Of a DNA stretch of 64,000 bases, positions 1 through 9,242 are shown piece by piece. The notes beneath the pieces are model-generated. The model was not told the origin of the DNA, did not search any database, and was given only the letters and a program-made list of their open reading frames with translations. Source of the stretch: Enterococcus canintestini (lineage in GTDB: Bacteria > Bacillota > Bacilli > Lactobacillales > Enterococcaceae); the NCBI RefSeq assembly GCF_001885735.1, contig NZ_JXKG01000005.1, positions 77,743 to 141,742 on the forward strand, in the 5' to 3' direction. The position numbers were made by a program, and so were the translations under genes. Position 1 is the stretch's first letter, and each line of letters starts with the position of its first letter.

Positions 1-10
1 AGCGAATTTC

Positions 11-175
11 TGATATTTTTCCAAAGAGCTACCCGCTGCCTTTAGCTTTTCTCGGTGTCTAGCAAAATGAACGAACTCTCTACGGCAATAAGCTGAAATT
101 TGAAGAAATTTGAGGAGCAATTTATTAAAATTCCATCTTGTTGCTTGAGAGCTAAACGAGTTCATTTTGCTTTTC
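11..175. repeat. ~165-bp dispersed intergenic repeat, copy A
   Basis: This stretch aligns by eye with 52141-52305. Shared blocks include AGCTTTTCT, GGTGTCTAGC or GGTTGTCTAGC, CGGCAATA followed by GCTGAAAT or GCTAAAAT, AAGAAATTTGA, and a terminal ATTTTGCTTTTC. The ends carry an imperfect inverted repeat: GCAAAATGAACGAACTC near 62 and GAGTTCATTTTGC near 160. The copy therefore can fold into a long stem. Both copies are noncoding and about 165 bp. The size and stem-loop form recall the EFAR repeats described for E. faecalis, but that identity is from memory and not checked. Confidence 0.7.
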
Positions 176-181
176 CTATAA

Positions 182-197
182 AAAAGATATATCTTTT
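182..197. promoter_or_regulatory. Perfect 16-bp palindrome, candidate operator of the ABC importer operon
   Basis: AAAAGATATATCTTTT is a perfect palindrome about 130 bp upstream of the first permease. Its GATATATC core recurs at 16944-16951 in front of the GH125 mannosidase, and GGTATATC occurs at 16829. A shared operator for the GntR/LacI-type regulator at 15778-16812 is the inference. An AT-rich palindrome can also arise by chance. Confidence 0.4.
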
Positions 198-245
198 CTA
201 AAATTTGTTGCATCTTATCTAAAGTTTGTTTCTTACTTCTTATAA

Positions 246-260
246 TTGAAAGCGGTATTA
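246..260 (+). promoter_or_regulatory. cre-like site (CcpA)
   Basis: TTGAAAGCGGTATTA matches the catabolite-responsive consensus WTGNAANCGNWNNCW at every fixed position except the last C. It lies directly after a TATAAT hexamer at 241-246 and 64 bp before the first permease ATG. No convincing -35 box is seen at normal spacing from that TATAAT. Carbon-catabolite control of the importer operon is inferred. Confidence 0.5.
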
Positions 261-323
261 TTACTACGTCAGGAAGGTGACAAGCGTTGTCTTCTATGCA
301 GAAAAACATAAGGAGGTCTAAAG

Positions 324-1268
324 ATGAAGAAAAGAAAAAAAGTGGGCTTTTGGCAAAATGTATGGCGCTATAAGGCTTTGATTTTAATGGCGTTGCCGGG
401 TTTTGTTTGGTTTATCTTTTTCTTTTATATACCAGTCTTTGCCAATGTGGTGGCGTTTAAAGATTTCCACATTTCACCAAATGGCTTTATTGACAGTTTG
501 GTAACGAGTAAGTGGGTTGGCTTTGAGAATTTCAAATTCTTATTTGCTTCAAAAGACGCTTGGCTGATTACCCGTAATACGATTGCTTACAACGTAGTTT
601 TCTTAGCTTTTAACTTATTTTTCGCGATTGCTTTTGCAATTATTATGAGTGAATTACGGAACAAAAAATTGGTGAAAGTGTATCATACGATGTCTCTTTT
701 ACCTTACTTTTTATCTTGGGTTGTAATCGGTTACTTCTTATACGCCTTCTTAAGCCCAGATAAAGGGATTTTCAATTTGTGGTTAACCAACCATGGTAAA
801 AACCCAGTGAACTGGTATACAGATCCAACTTGGTGGCCGCTAATTTTTGTTGTCATGAATGTCTGGAAGAGCTTAGGTTATAACAGTATCATCTACTATG
901 CTTCTGTGATGGGGATTGATCCAACATATTATGAAGCTGCAATGGTGGATGGGGCTTCTAAATGGCAACAAATTAAAAATGTTACCATTCCACAAATTGT
1001 CCCAATGATGATGGTCTTGTTGATTTTAAACATCGGCGGTATTTTTAGAGCAGATTTTGGGATGTTTTATAACTTGCCACGAAATAATGGTGCGTTATAC
1101 CAAGTAACGTCAGTTTTAGATACTTACATCTATAACGGCTTAACCGCTACAGGGGACATTGGGATGTCTTCAGCCGCTAGTTTGTATCAATCAGTGGTCG
1201 GGGCAATTTTATTATTAGGCACAAACTTTGTGGTTCGTCGAATCGAACCAGATTCAGCATTATTCTAA
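324..1268 (+). CDS. ABC transporter permease, LplB type (oligosaccharide importer subunit 1)
   Basis: The 314-aa protein is an integral membrane subunit of a carbohydrate importer of the LplB/YtcP class. It has about six membrane spans, the first at residues 17-40. The EAA-loop region reads YYEAAMVDGASKWQQIKNVTIPQI (about 202-225), the contact point with the shared ATPase. The start has a good ribosome site, AAGGAGG, 7-8 bases upstream. The second permease follows after 13 bp and the binding protein after that, so this is one operon. No ATPase gene is present, as is usual for this class, which borrows an MsmK-like subunit. The same arrangement imports N-glycan fragments in pneumococcus (NgtS-P1-P2). 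That substrate is inferred here from the mannosidases nearby. Confidence 0.9.
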   Translation: MKKRKKVGFWQNVWRYKALILMALPGFVWFIFFFYIPVFANVVAFKDFHISPNGFIDSLVTSKWVGFENFKFLFASKDAWLITRNTIAYNVVFLAFNLFFAIAFAIIMSELRNKKLVKVYHTMSLLPYFLSWVVIGYFLYAFLSPDKGIFNLWLTNHGKNPVNWYTDPTWWPLIFVVMNVWKSLGYNSIIYYASVMGIDPTYYEAAMVDGASKWQQIKNVTIPQIVPMMMVLLILNIGGIFRADFGMFYNLPRNNGALYQVTSVLDTYIYNGLTATGDIGMSSAASLYQSVVGAILLLGTNFVVRRIEPDSALF

Positions 1269-1281
1269 GGAGGAGCGACAC

Positions 1282-2208
1282 ATGGGTAAAAAAGAAAAAG
1301 TTTCAAAAGTGGAAATTCGTTCCTTTAGTCCCACAGTTAATATTATCTTTAATATCTTGATTGCGTTATTTGCAATTTCATGTGTGTTACCGTTTTTCTT
1401 TGTTGTGATGATCTCACTGACAGAAGAACATTCACTAGCAGAATTAGGCTATCGTTTTTGGCCCAAAGAATTTTCAACCGCAGCGTATTCTTACATTTTT
1501 GCTGGCCAAATGAGTTCAAAAATCTTCCGTGCTTTTGGCGTAACGATTTTTGTAACGGTTTTAGGGACAGTGGTAAATGCTACCATGACATCACTTTATG
1601 CGTATGTGATTTCGCGATCGAATTTTCCTTTCCGTCGCTTCTTTACAGTTTTTGCTTTAGTGACGATGCTTTTCACACCAGGGATGGTAGCAACGTACTT
1701 AATTGTCAGCAACATGCTTTATTTAAAAGATACAATTTGGGCATTGATTTTACCGATGGCATTGGGACCTTTTAATATTTTAGTGATGCGTACTTTCTTT
1801 ATTAAAACAGTGCCAGATAGTATTATTGAATCGGCTCGGATTGATGGGGCAACAGAATTACGAATTTTTACAAAAATTGTCTTACCTTTAGCAGTACCAG
1901 GGATTGCGACGATTAGTTTATTTGCCGCTTTAGGTTATTGGAATGACTGGTTTAACGCATTACTTTACATTCAAAATGACAACTTGGTACCTTTGCAATA
2001 TTTATTGATGAAAATTCAAAGTAATTTGGATTTTCTAGCCAAAAATGCAGGCATGGGGGCGCAAATCCAAGGTGGACTTGCAGCGTTACCTTCAGAATCT
2101 GCCCGCATGGCAATCGTTGTGGTTTCAACATTACCGATCGCATTGACATATCCGTTTTTCCAAAAATATTTTGTCGGCGGATTGACAATCGGCGGAGTGA
2201 AAGAATAA
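1282..2208 (+). CDS. ABC transporter permease, YtcP type (oligosaccharide importer subunit 2)
   Basis: This 308-aa partner permease pairs with the protein at 324-1268 to form the membrane channel. Six hydrophobic spans are visible, and the EAA loop reads SIIESARIDGATELRIFTKIVLP near residues 180-202. The ATG at 1282 is chosen because AAGGAGGAG lies 7-8 bases upstream. A longer reading from 1228 would overlap the first permease and lacks a ribosome site. The C-terminus, YFVGGLTIGGVKE, is typical of YtcP-like permeases. The solute-binding lipoprotein gene starts 18 bp after its stop. Confidence 0.9.
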   Translation: MGKKEKVSKVEIRSFSPTVNIIFNILIALFAISCVLPFFFVVMISLTEEHSLAELGYRFWPKEFSTAAYSYIFAGQMSSKIFRAFGVTIFVTVLGTVVNATMTSLYAYVISRSNFPFRRFFTVFALVTMLFTPGMVATYLIVSNMLYLKDTIWALILPMALGPFNILVMRTFFIKTVPDSIIESARIDGATELRIFTKIVLPLAVPGIATISLFAALGYWNDWFNALLYIQNDNLVPLQYLLMKIQSNLDFLAKNAGMGAQIQGGLAALPSESARMAIVVVSTLPIALTYPFFQKYFVGGLTIGGVKE

Positions 2209-2226
2209 GAGAGTGGAGGAGAAGTA

Positions 2227-3696
2227 ATGAAAACGTGGAAAAAAGTGCTAGGTGTCAGTGCATTGGCATTGATGACAGCAGGGTTAGCTGCTTGTGGTAG
2301 CCAAAAAGATGCTTCATCAGACTCAGGATCAAGTAGCGACTCAAAAACATTATTAATGTATCAAGTCGGGGACAAACCAGAAAATTACGATGAATTAATG
2401 AAGATTGCCAACAAACGCATTAAAGAAAAAATTGGTGTAACCGTCGACTTACAATATATTGGGTGGGGCGATTGGGATAAGAAAATGCCAACCATCATTA
2501 ACTCTGGTGAAAGTTATGATATTGCGTTTGCTTATCAATATGTTGCCAATGCCCAAAAAGGCGCTTTTGCTGACTTAACCGAATTATCACAAAAATATGC
2601 CAAAGATTATATGGATCAATTACCTGAAATGTACAAAAAAGGTAATGAAGTAGACGGCAAATTATACGCAATTCCAGTTTATGGCAATGCGTGGGCACAA
2701 CAAGTTTTAACTTTTAACGATCAATACGTGAAAAAATATAACTTGGATATTTCAAAAGTAGACGGATCTTATCAATCAGCCACTGAAGTATTGAAACAAT
2801 TCCATGAAAAAGAACCAAATATTGCTGCTTTTGCAATTGGTCAAAGTTTTAACGCTTCTTCAAACATGGACTTCCCATTAGGAAAAGACTATCCATTTGC
2901 GGTTCGTCTAGATGCTGAAGGTGCACCAAAAATTATTAACCAATATGAAGACAAAGAATTCCAAGACAACTTGAAAACATTGCATGAATGGTACAAAGAA
3001 GGTTTAATTCCAACTGATGCAGCTACTAACACAACTGGCTTCCCATTAGAAGGTAACACTTGGTTTATGCGGGAAGAAACCCAAGGACCAATGGATTACG
3101 GCGATACAATTTTACGTAATGCTGCACAACAAGATTTAACTTCACGTCCGTTAACACAACAATTGAAAACGACAAGTCAAGCGCAAATGGCAAACTTTGT
3201 TGTTTCCAATACTTCTAAAAACAAAGAAAAAGCAGTTGAATTCTTAAACTTGTTAAACACTGATCCTGAATTATTAAACGGTTTAGTTTACGGTGTTGAA
3301 GGCAAAGCTTGGGAAAAAGTTGGCGATGACAAGTTGAAATTACTAGACGGCTACAAACCAAACGAACACATGGCCGCTTGGAACACTGGTAACAACATGA
3401 TTTTATACACGCAAGATACAATTACAGACGAACAAATCAAAGAACGTGATGAAAGTATTGAAAATGCTAAAACTTCACCAATCTTAGGTTTCAACGTTAA
3501 AACAGATAATTTCAAAACCCAATTATCTAGCATTATGAACGTCATGAACCGCTATAAAGCAAACTTAAATACTGGTTCAATCGACCCTGAAAAAACTATT
3601 CCAGAAATGGTTGCTGAATTGAAAAAAGCAGGTTGGGACGATGCACAAAAAGATATGCAAAAACAATTGGATCAATTTGTGAAAGATAACAAATAA
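2227..3696 (+). CDS. Extracellular solute-binding lipoprotein of the oligosaccharide ABC importer
   Basis: The 489-aa protein starts with a lipoprotein signal peptide. The lipobox LAAC places the lipidated cysteine at residue 23, followed by a Ser/Asp/Gly-rich linker to about residue 40. The rest reads as a type-1 extracellular solute-binding domain (GDKPENYDELMKIANKRI, IGWGDWDKKM) with a C-terminal DUF3502-like part. It would sit on the outer membrane face and deliver sugar to the two permeases upstream. It resembles LipO/NgtS-type proteins that bind complex oligosaccharides. The exact glycan cannot be read from the sequence. The gene ends the importer block and a hairpin follows at 3727. 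Confidence 0.9.
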   Translation: MKTWKKVLGVSALALMTAGLAACGSQKDASSDSGSSSDSKTLLMYQVGDKPENYDELMKIANKRIKEKIGVTVDLQYIGWGDWDKKMPTIINSGESYDIAFAYQYVANAQKGAFADLTELSQKYAKDYMDQLPEMYKKGNEVDGKLYAIPVYGNAWAQQVLTFNDQYVKKYNLDISKVDGSYQSATEVLKQFHEKEPNIAAFAIGQSFNASSNMDFPLGKDYPFAVRLDAEGAPKIINQYEDKEFQDNLKTLHEWYKEGLIPTDAATNTTGFPLEGNTWFMREETQGPMDYGDTILRNAAQQDLTSRPLTQQLKTTSQAQMANFVVSNTSKNKEKAVEFLNLLNTDPELLNGLVYGVEGKAWEKVGDDKLKLLDGYKPNEHMAAWNTGNNMILYTQDTITDEQIKERDESIENAKTSPILGFNVKTDNFKTQLSSIMNVMNRYKANLNTGSIDPEKTIPEMVAELKKAGWDDAQKDMQKQLDQFVKDNK

Positions 3697-3726
3697 TTAA
3701 TTTAAAAGTATTCTTGTTTAGAAATT

Positions 3727-3764
3727 GTCAGCGGTTGCGATTATTTGCTATCGCTGACTTTTCT
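3727..3764 (+). terminator. Hairpin after the importer operon, probable terminator or attenuator
   Basis: GTCAGCG pairs perfectly with CGCTGAC across an 18-base loop, followed by TTTTCT. The U-tract is short, so partial read-through into the yesL-like gene is possible. Confidence 0.6.
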
Positions 3765-3900
3765 AATCAGAAAAGTATGGTAAAATTTGGTGGTTAAAGT
3801 TGAGATGATAACAGGATTGTTATTTCAGCTGTGATTATCAAATAGTTATATTTATAACGAAATAAAAATTTGGTAAATGAAGATAAAGGAGTTTTTAAAA

Positions 3901-4514
3901 TGGTAAGTAGCGGTATTCAACGTCTTTTTTACGTAGTCTGGATGATTATCAAATTAAATTTATATTTTGTTTTATTTACCTTAATGAGCGGTGTCCTTTT
4001 TGGGGCAGGGCCTGCTTTTCAAACAATGACTGATTTATTGATGGAACATGGGATTGATTATCAGCAAGTAACTTTTAAAGGCTTTATGAGCCAATGGCGT
4101 AAAAACTTTAAACGAAGCAATGTTCACTTTTTACTTTTTGCTGGGATTAGTTTTTTTCTGGGCTATAATTTATATTTATCGGCTCAAATTCAAGGCTTAC
4201 TATGGTTAGTCATTGATTTTGTCTTAGTCTTTGTTTTGTTATTATTAACAGTTTTTTATTTATATGTGACCCAGTATGAAACAAAATATGAGATTACGCA
4301 TTTTAATTTATTCAAATTGGCTTTTGTCAGTGTCTTTTTAAACTTTAGTGCCTTTTTGAAAGTGTTATTTGGTTTAATTTCGATTTTGGTGTTGACTTGG
4401 TTCTTTAAGGGGCTGTTGTTATTTGCTACTTTTGCACTGATTGCAGTTTGGAGTGGCTTTGCAACAAAAGACAATCGTTTTATGGTCGCACGAAAGTTGG
4501 CGCAACATGGCTAA
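3901..4514 (+). CDS. YesL-like (DUF624) membrane protein
   Basis: The 204-aa protein has about five hydrophobic segments and the YesL/DUF624 look, including an N-terminal span (VVWMIIKLNLYFVLFTLMSGVLFGAGPA) and a PAFQTM motif. The family sits next to YesM/YesN two-component genes and carbohydrate importers, and its molecular role is not settled. The ATG at 3901 is preferred because AAAGGAG lies 9-10 bases before it. An upstream in-frame start at 3870 lacks such a site. Its stop overlaps the kinase start (ATGGCTAA), so the two are translationally coupled. Confidence 0.85.
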
Positions 4515-6234
4515 ATTTTTAGCTCGTTTTGATAAGGGTAAATATTTAATGAATCGCTTGATGCAAATTTACAGCCTTCTGTTGGTGGGAGTTATCCTAC
4601 TGACGGTGGCTGCTTTGTGCGTTTATACAGCAGATAGTAATTACCGTAAATTAAACAGTGATTTAGTGGGATTGGAAAATCGTGTGGTGAATTCAGTCGA
4701 AGATAATAACGATACGATGAGTTTTATTTATATGGAGTTGGCAGGTTCCAATACCGCCATTGAAAATGTCAGACAGTACTTGAATTTGTCTGCTGCGGAT
4801 TATTTTGAGTATACGCAAGATTCTTGGCTAGCCTACCAGCGGGACACCCGTATCTCTGAGACAATTAACGGTTTTTTTAACGCTTTTAACGATTTGGAGC
4901 AACTTTATGTGACGCTTGATGGTTCATCTAGTTATTTAATGGCCGATAAAGACAATCATAATGGCCGCAAGTTACAAGGCAAAATGCCAACTAAAAGCGG
5001 TTTTGTGATTACTCGTCCGATTGTCGATCAATATGGATCTAAAATGGTGGGTGAAATTTCTGCTGTCTTTTCGCGGGCGGCAGTGTTGGGCATGTTGGAA
5101 GATTCCATGGTAGCAGATGGCATGGACGCTTATATTTTTGATAATGCCAATAATCCGATGTTTACGACCCATAATCAGTTGAGTCAAAAAGACTACCAAA
5201 AATTAGTGAATGCTATTGAAAATAAACAACCCATTCCCTTAAGTATTAACAAAAAATATTACGTTTTACAAAGAAAAACCAGTCGCGATCTTTCCTATAT
5301 TTTACTCGCTAGTAAAAAGATGTTGTGGCAAAAAAATCTGCGTACTTTTGCGATTGCAATTTTAGTTGGGTCTGGACTAGCTGCCATTTTACTTACAACA
5401 TTGAAACGAACCTTTAAACGCTATTTCCAACAAATTGAAACGATTGTTGGCATTACGCACAGTGTCGCAGAAGGAAATTTAAAAGAACGCATTGACGTTT
5501 CCAAAGTTCAAGATGAATTATATGATCTATCTGAGGCGATTAATTTTATGATCGCCAGTCTAGATCAATACATTCGCGATAATTATGACTTGGAGATTAA
5601 ACAACGCGATGCCCACATGCAGGCGCTACAATCGCAAATTAATCCGCATTTTCTATATAACACGTTAGAATATATTCGGATGTATGCTTTAAGCAAACAA
5701 CAAAAAGAATTAGCAGATGTGGTCTACGCTTTTTCCGCGCTTTTGCGCAATAACACCACCCAAGAAAAAACTACGACGCTAAAAAAAGAACTTTCTTTTT
5801 GTGAAAAATATGTCTACTTGTATCAAATGCGTTACCCTGATCGTGTCGCCTATAACTTTACAATTGAGCCCGCTTTAGAAGGTCTGATTATTCCCAAATT
5901 TACGATTCAACCGTTGATTGAAAATTATTTTGTCCATGGCATTGATTATACGAGAAACGATAATGCGATTAGTGTTAAAGCACATTTTGTGGATGATGAT
6001 ATTGTTATTTACGTCATTGATAACGGCAAAGGAATGACACCTAAACGGCTTTTGGAGGTTCAACATAAGCTGAAACAACCTGAGCTTGAATCACAAAGCT
6101 CAATTGGGATGCATAATGTCTATGCCCGCTTACAAAATACTTTTGGAATGGCATTTAGTATGACAGTAGCATCTGAGTTAGGTAAAGGCACCACTCTGAC
6201 GATTAAAATCAAAGGAGGCCATCATTTTGTATAA
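4507..6234 (+). CDS. YesM-type sensor histidine kinase
   Basis: The 575-aa kinase has an N-terminal membrane span (about residues 15-40) and a large extracellular sensor region to about 270. A second span (about 278-300) leads to a HAMP segment. The His_kinase motif QINPHFLYNTLEYIR carries the phospho-acceptor His381, and an HATPase domain contains DNGKGMTP. This order is the LytS/YesM class that pairs with AraC-type regulators. The ATG at 4507 overlaps the yesL-like stop by 8 bp. An upstream reading from 4441 would run inside that gene. Coupling with the importer suggests it senses an extracellular sugar. In pneumococcus a YesMN pair (TCS07) controls N-glycan uptake, and the same role is inferred here. 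Confidence 0.9.
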   Translation: MAKFLARFDKGKYLMNRLMQIYSLLLVGVILLTVAALCVYTADSNYRKLNSDLVGLENRVVNSVEDNNDTMSFIYMELAGSNTAIENVRQYLNLSAADYFEYTQDSWLAYQRDTRISETINGFFNAFNDLEQLYVTLDGSSSYLMADKDNHNGRKLQGKMPTKSGFVITRPIVDQYGSKMVGEISAVFSRAAVLGMLEDSMVADGMDAYIFDNANNPMFTTHNQLSQKDYQKLVNAIENKQPIPLSINKKYYVLQRKTSRDLSYILLASKKMLWQKNLRTFAIAILVGSGLAAILLTTLKRTFKRYFQQIETIVGITHSVAEGNLKERIDVSKVQDELYDLSEAINFMIASLDQYIRDNYDLEIKQRDAHMQALQSQINPHFLYNTLEYIRMYALSKQQKELADVVYAFSALLRNNTTQEKTTTLKKELSFCEKYVYLYQMRYPDRVAYNFTIEPALEGLIIPKFTIQPLIENYFVHGIDYTRNDNAISVKAHFVDDDIVIYVIDNGKGMTPKRLLEVQHKLKQPELESQSSIGMHNVYARLQNTFGMAFSMTVASELGKGTTLTIKIKGGHHFV

Positions 6235-7711
6235 AGTAATGCTCGTTGATGATGAATATATGATTTTAGAAGGTTTAAAACAGATTTTACCGTGGCAAGA
6301 ACTCGGGTTTGAAATCGTTAAAACAGCCCGCACCGCAGCAGAAGCGCTGGCCTATTTAAAAGCAGCACCGGTGGATTTGGTTATTAGCGATATTACCATG
6401 CCGGAAATGTCTGGAATCGAGATGATTGATACCGCCTATAAACGGGGCGATAAGTTTGCGGCGATTTTTTTATCCGGTTATCAAGAATTTGAATACGTCA
6501 AAGAAGGAATTCGCCTTGGTGTGAAAGACTATTTGGTTAAACCTGTCGACCAAGAAGAACTCTTAGAGATTGTCGAAAAAATTAAAGTGGAGCTTGATAA
6601 AACCATTCAGCAACAAGAAAAAGAGCAATTAGTACTGGAAAATAGTTTAAGTCGCTGGCTAAACGACGAATTAAATGAAACGGACTTTTTTGCTTTAATG
6701 GCGCATTTTGATACCAATCCTTTGGGGCCATTTACGGTCATTAAAATTTTAAGCGAATCAGATATTTTACTGGCGATTGGAAAAGAAGCCAAAAAAATTG
6801 GACAACCCCTAATTATTTCAGGAGGGCCGCAACAACACCAACAAATAATTTTAATTTTTGATGGTGCTGGTGAAAAAGTTTTACAATTTTTAGCCTATTT
6901 AAAACGCCAATATCCTAAAAATTTAAAAATTTTCGTTGGCGAAACCATTCAAGAATGGGAAAATTTATACGAAAGTTATGAAAAAGTATTACAGATCGAA
7001 GAATTAAATGATTTTTATCCGGACTTATTGCCAACTTCTGCCGCTGATTTGGCTGAAGAAATCGGAGAGAGTGAATTTTCCTTTTTGGCTTTCAATAAAT
7101 CATTAATGATTGGTGATCAAAAAACGATTCAACAAGAGCTAGATGCCATTTTTGAAGATGCGGTTATCCGACAATTACAACCGGAAAATGCGCGTTATAT
7201 TGCCTTTTTACTTTTTACTGATATTTCGCGCCAATATCCAACTGCTACAAAAGACATTTACGAAGAAACAATTGAAAAAATTCGCCAAAGTCACACAGTT
7301 TATCAGTTAAAAGAACTTTTAGAAGATGTCTTGCAAATGGCCAAACGCCAACCAGTTGAAAAACAATTTTCTGAAATGACGCAAAAAGTAATCGAAATCG
7401 TGCAAAAAGATTATCGTCAAGATTTAACCTTAAAGCTAGTTGCAGATAGGCTTCATCTAAATGCCGTTTACCTCGGACAAGTGTTTAAAAAGGAAATGCA
7501 CAATAGTTTTTCCCAATATTTAAATCAAATTCGGATTAAACGGGCACAGCAGTTGCTGCTTCATAGTAACTTAAATATTAATGAAATCGCCGATGAAATT
7601 GGCTACAACAATACAAATTATTTTTCGAAAATGTTCAAAAAATTAAATGGTATTACCCCCAAAGAATTTCGTGATGCTTATCATGGGGATTATGCTGATT
7701 TAAAAAGTTAA
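6227..7711 (+). CDS. YesN-type response regulator, AraC family
   Basis: The 494-aa regulator has a receiver domain with VISDITMPEMSG, giving phospho-acceptor Asp55. A long middle region (about 125-385) follows, then a C-terminal AraC DNA-binding domain with two helix-turn-helix units (LTLKLVADRLHLNAVYLGQVFKKE and INEIADEIGYNNTNYFSKMFKK). The start is a TTG at 6227, supported by AAAGGAGG 8 bases upstream. The next ATG, four codons in, sits too far from that site. It overlaps the kinase gene by 8 bp. It probably activates the importer and perhaps the following GH1 gene. Confidence 0.92.
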   Translation: MYKVMLVDDEYMILEGLKQILPWQELGFEIVKTARTAAEALAYLKAAPVDLVISDITMPEMSGIEMIDTAYKRGDKFAAIFLSGYQEFEYVKEGIRLGVKDYLVKPVDQEELLEIVEKIKVELDKTIQQQEKEQLVLENSLSRWLNDELNETDFFALMAHFDTNPLGPFTVIKILSESDILLAIGKEAKKIGQPLIISGGPQQHQQIILIFDGAGEKVLQFLAYLKRQYPKNLKIFVGETIQEWENLYESYEKVLQIEELNDFYPDLLPTSAADLAEEIGESEFSFLAFNKSLMIGDQKTIQQELDAIFEDAVIRQLQPENARYIAFLLFTDISRQYPTATKDIYEETIEKIRQSHTVYQLKELLEDVLQMAKRQPVEKQFSEMTQKVIEIVQKDYRQDLTLKLVADRLHLNAVYLGQVFKKEMHNSFSQYLNQIRIKRAQQLLLHSNLNINEIADEIGYNNTNYFSKMFKKLNGITPKEFRDAYHGDYADLKS

Positions 7712-7750
7712 CAAATTTTTTGCTAGAAGCAAGAAGTAGGAGGCAACATC

Positions 7751-9148
7751 ATGACTAAAAAGCAATTTCCAAAAGGATTTTTGTGGGGAGCGGCAACTTC
7801 TGCTCCTCAAACAGAAGGACACAGTTTAGAAAACGGCAAGACAAAGACAACGTGGGATTACTGGTATGAAACAGCACCGGAAAAATTCAACGCAAATGAA
7901 GGGCCAAACAATACGTCAAATTTATATGAAATGTATCAAGAAGATTGTAAGCGAATGCAAGAAATAGGTTTGAATTCCTATCGTACTTCTATTTCTTGGG
8001 CGCGTTTGTTGCCAGATGGTAAAACAATCAACAAAGAAGCAGTCACTTTTTATCGGGATTATTTTAAGCAAATAAAGGCAAACGGGATCACACCAATTAT
8101 CAACTTATTTCATTTTGATATGCCGATGTGGTTAATGGATAAAGGTGGCTGGGAAGCTCGAGAAGCCGTAGACGCTTTTGCTTTTTACGCCAAAACCGCT
8201 TTTGAAACTTTTGGCGATTTGGTGACTGACTGGACGACATTTAACGAACCGATTGTGCACGTTGAAATGGGGTATTTATACGGCTACCATTATCCTGCGA
8301 TTGTCGATTTTAAAAAAGCGGTACAAGTGGGCTATCACACCCTTTTGGCGCATGCGGCAGCCGTAAGAGAATTTCGCCAAGTGCTACCAACAGGCAAGAT
8401 CGGAATTATTTTAAATATTACTCCCACTTATACTCGCAGTGATGAAAAAGCAGATAAAAAAGCAGGACTTGCTTCTGATTTATTGAATACTAAGAGTTTC
8501 TTAGATCCTGCTGTGCACGGTACAATTCCGCAAGCTTTGATTGATTTATTAGCAGAAAATGAATTAACGCCTCAAACACAAGCAGAAGATAAAGAACTTT
8601 TACAAAACACAGTTGATTTTATCGGGTTGAATTATTATCATCCACGGCGGGTACAGGCGCCAAAAAATCCTCATGTTCCGGCTGTCATGCCAGAAGACTT
8701 GTATGCGCCTTATGATTGGCCAGAAAAACGAATTAATCCTTATCGTGGCTGGGAAATTTATCCAGAAGCCTTATATGATGTGGCGATGATGATGAAAAAT
8801 GAATACAAGAACCTGCCGTGGTTTGTCTCAGAAAATGGGATGGGAGTAGCTGATGAAGAACGCTTTATGGATGAAAACGGCATGATTCAAGATGATTATC
8901 GGATTGAATTTATGGTGGAACATTTAAATTATCTTCATCAGGGAATCACTGAAGGAAGTAATTGTTTTGGCTATCATACGTGGACATTTATCGACTGTTG
9001 GTCATGGCTTAATGGGTATCGCAATCGCTACGGTTTTTATCGGGTAGATTTAAATAATCATTACAAACGAACGTTGAAAAAAAGCGGTTTGTGGTTTAAA
9101 GAAGTAAGTAAAAATAACGGCTATGACGCCAATATTAACGTTGATTAA
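7751..9148 (+). CDS. Glycoside hydrolase family 1 beta-glycosidase
   Basis: The 465-aa protein is a full-length GH1 enzyme. It starts KQFPKGFLWGAATSAPQTEG and has the acid/base Glu166 in TFNEP and the nucleophile Glu361 in SENG. In phospho-beta-glycosidases such as LacG, a Ser-Lys-Tyr set near the C-terminus binds the sugar phosphate. Here the aligned stretch WSWLNGYRNRYG keeps Ser and Tyr but has Asn for Lys. This suggests an unphosphorylated substrate, which fits uptake by an ABC importer rather than a PTS. The ribosome site AGGAGG is 6-7 bases before the ATG. It lies 39 bp after yesN, so it may be in that operon. The exact linkage cannot be told. Confidence 0.88.
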   Translation: MTKKQFPKGFLWGAATSAPQTEGHSLENGKTKTTWDYWYETAPEKFNANEGPNNTSNLYEMYQEDCKRMQEIGLNSYRTSISWARLLPDGKTINKEAVTFYRDYFKQIKANGITPIINLFHFDMPMWLMDKGGWEAREAVDAFAFYAKTAFETFGDLVTDWTTFNEPIVHVEMGYLYGYHYPAIVDFKKAVQVGYHTLLAHAAAVREFRQVLPTGKIGIILNITPTYTRSDEKADKKAGLASDLLNTKSFLDPAVHGTIPQALIDLLAENELTPQTQAEDKELLQNTVDFIGLNYYHPRRVQAPKNPHVPAVMPEDLYAPYDWPEKRINPYRGWEIYPEALYDVAMMMKNEYKNLPWFVSENGMGVADEERFMDENGMIQDDYRIEFMVEHLNYLHQGITEGSNCFGYHTWTFIDCWSWLNGYRNRYGFYRVDLNNHYKRTLKKSGLWFKEVSKNNGYDANINVD

Positions 9149-9242
9149 TTGGTGAAAACAAAGCAGAAAGCTGATAGATAGGTTTTGACTGTTATTTTTA
9201 AGCTGTTTAAAAATTGGTGACATAAATGAAGGAGGAAATTAG

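Noticed and set aside
1380-1775. 131-codon open frame inside the second permease
   Set aside because: Another frame of a clearly real gene; Cys/Phe-rich product without family features or ribosome site.
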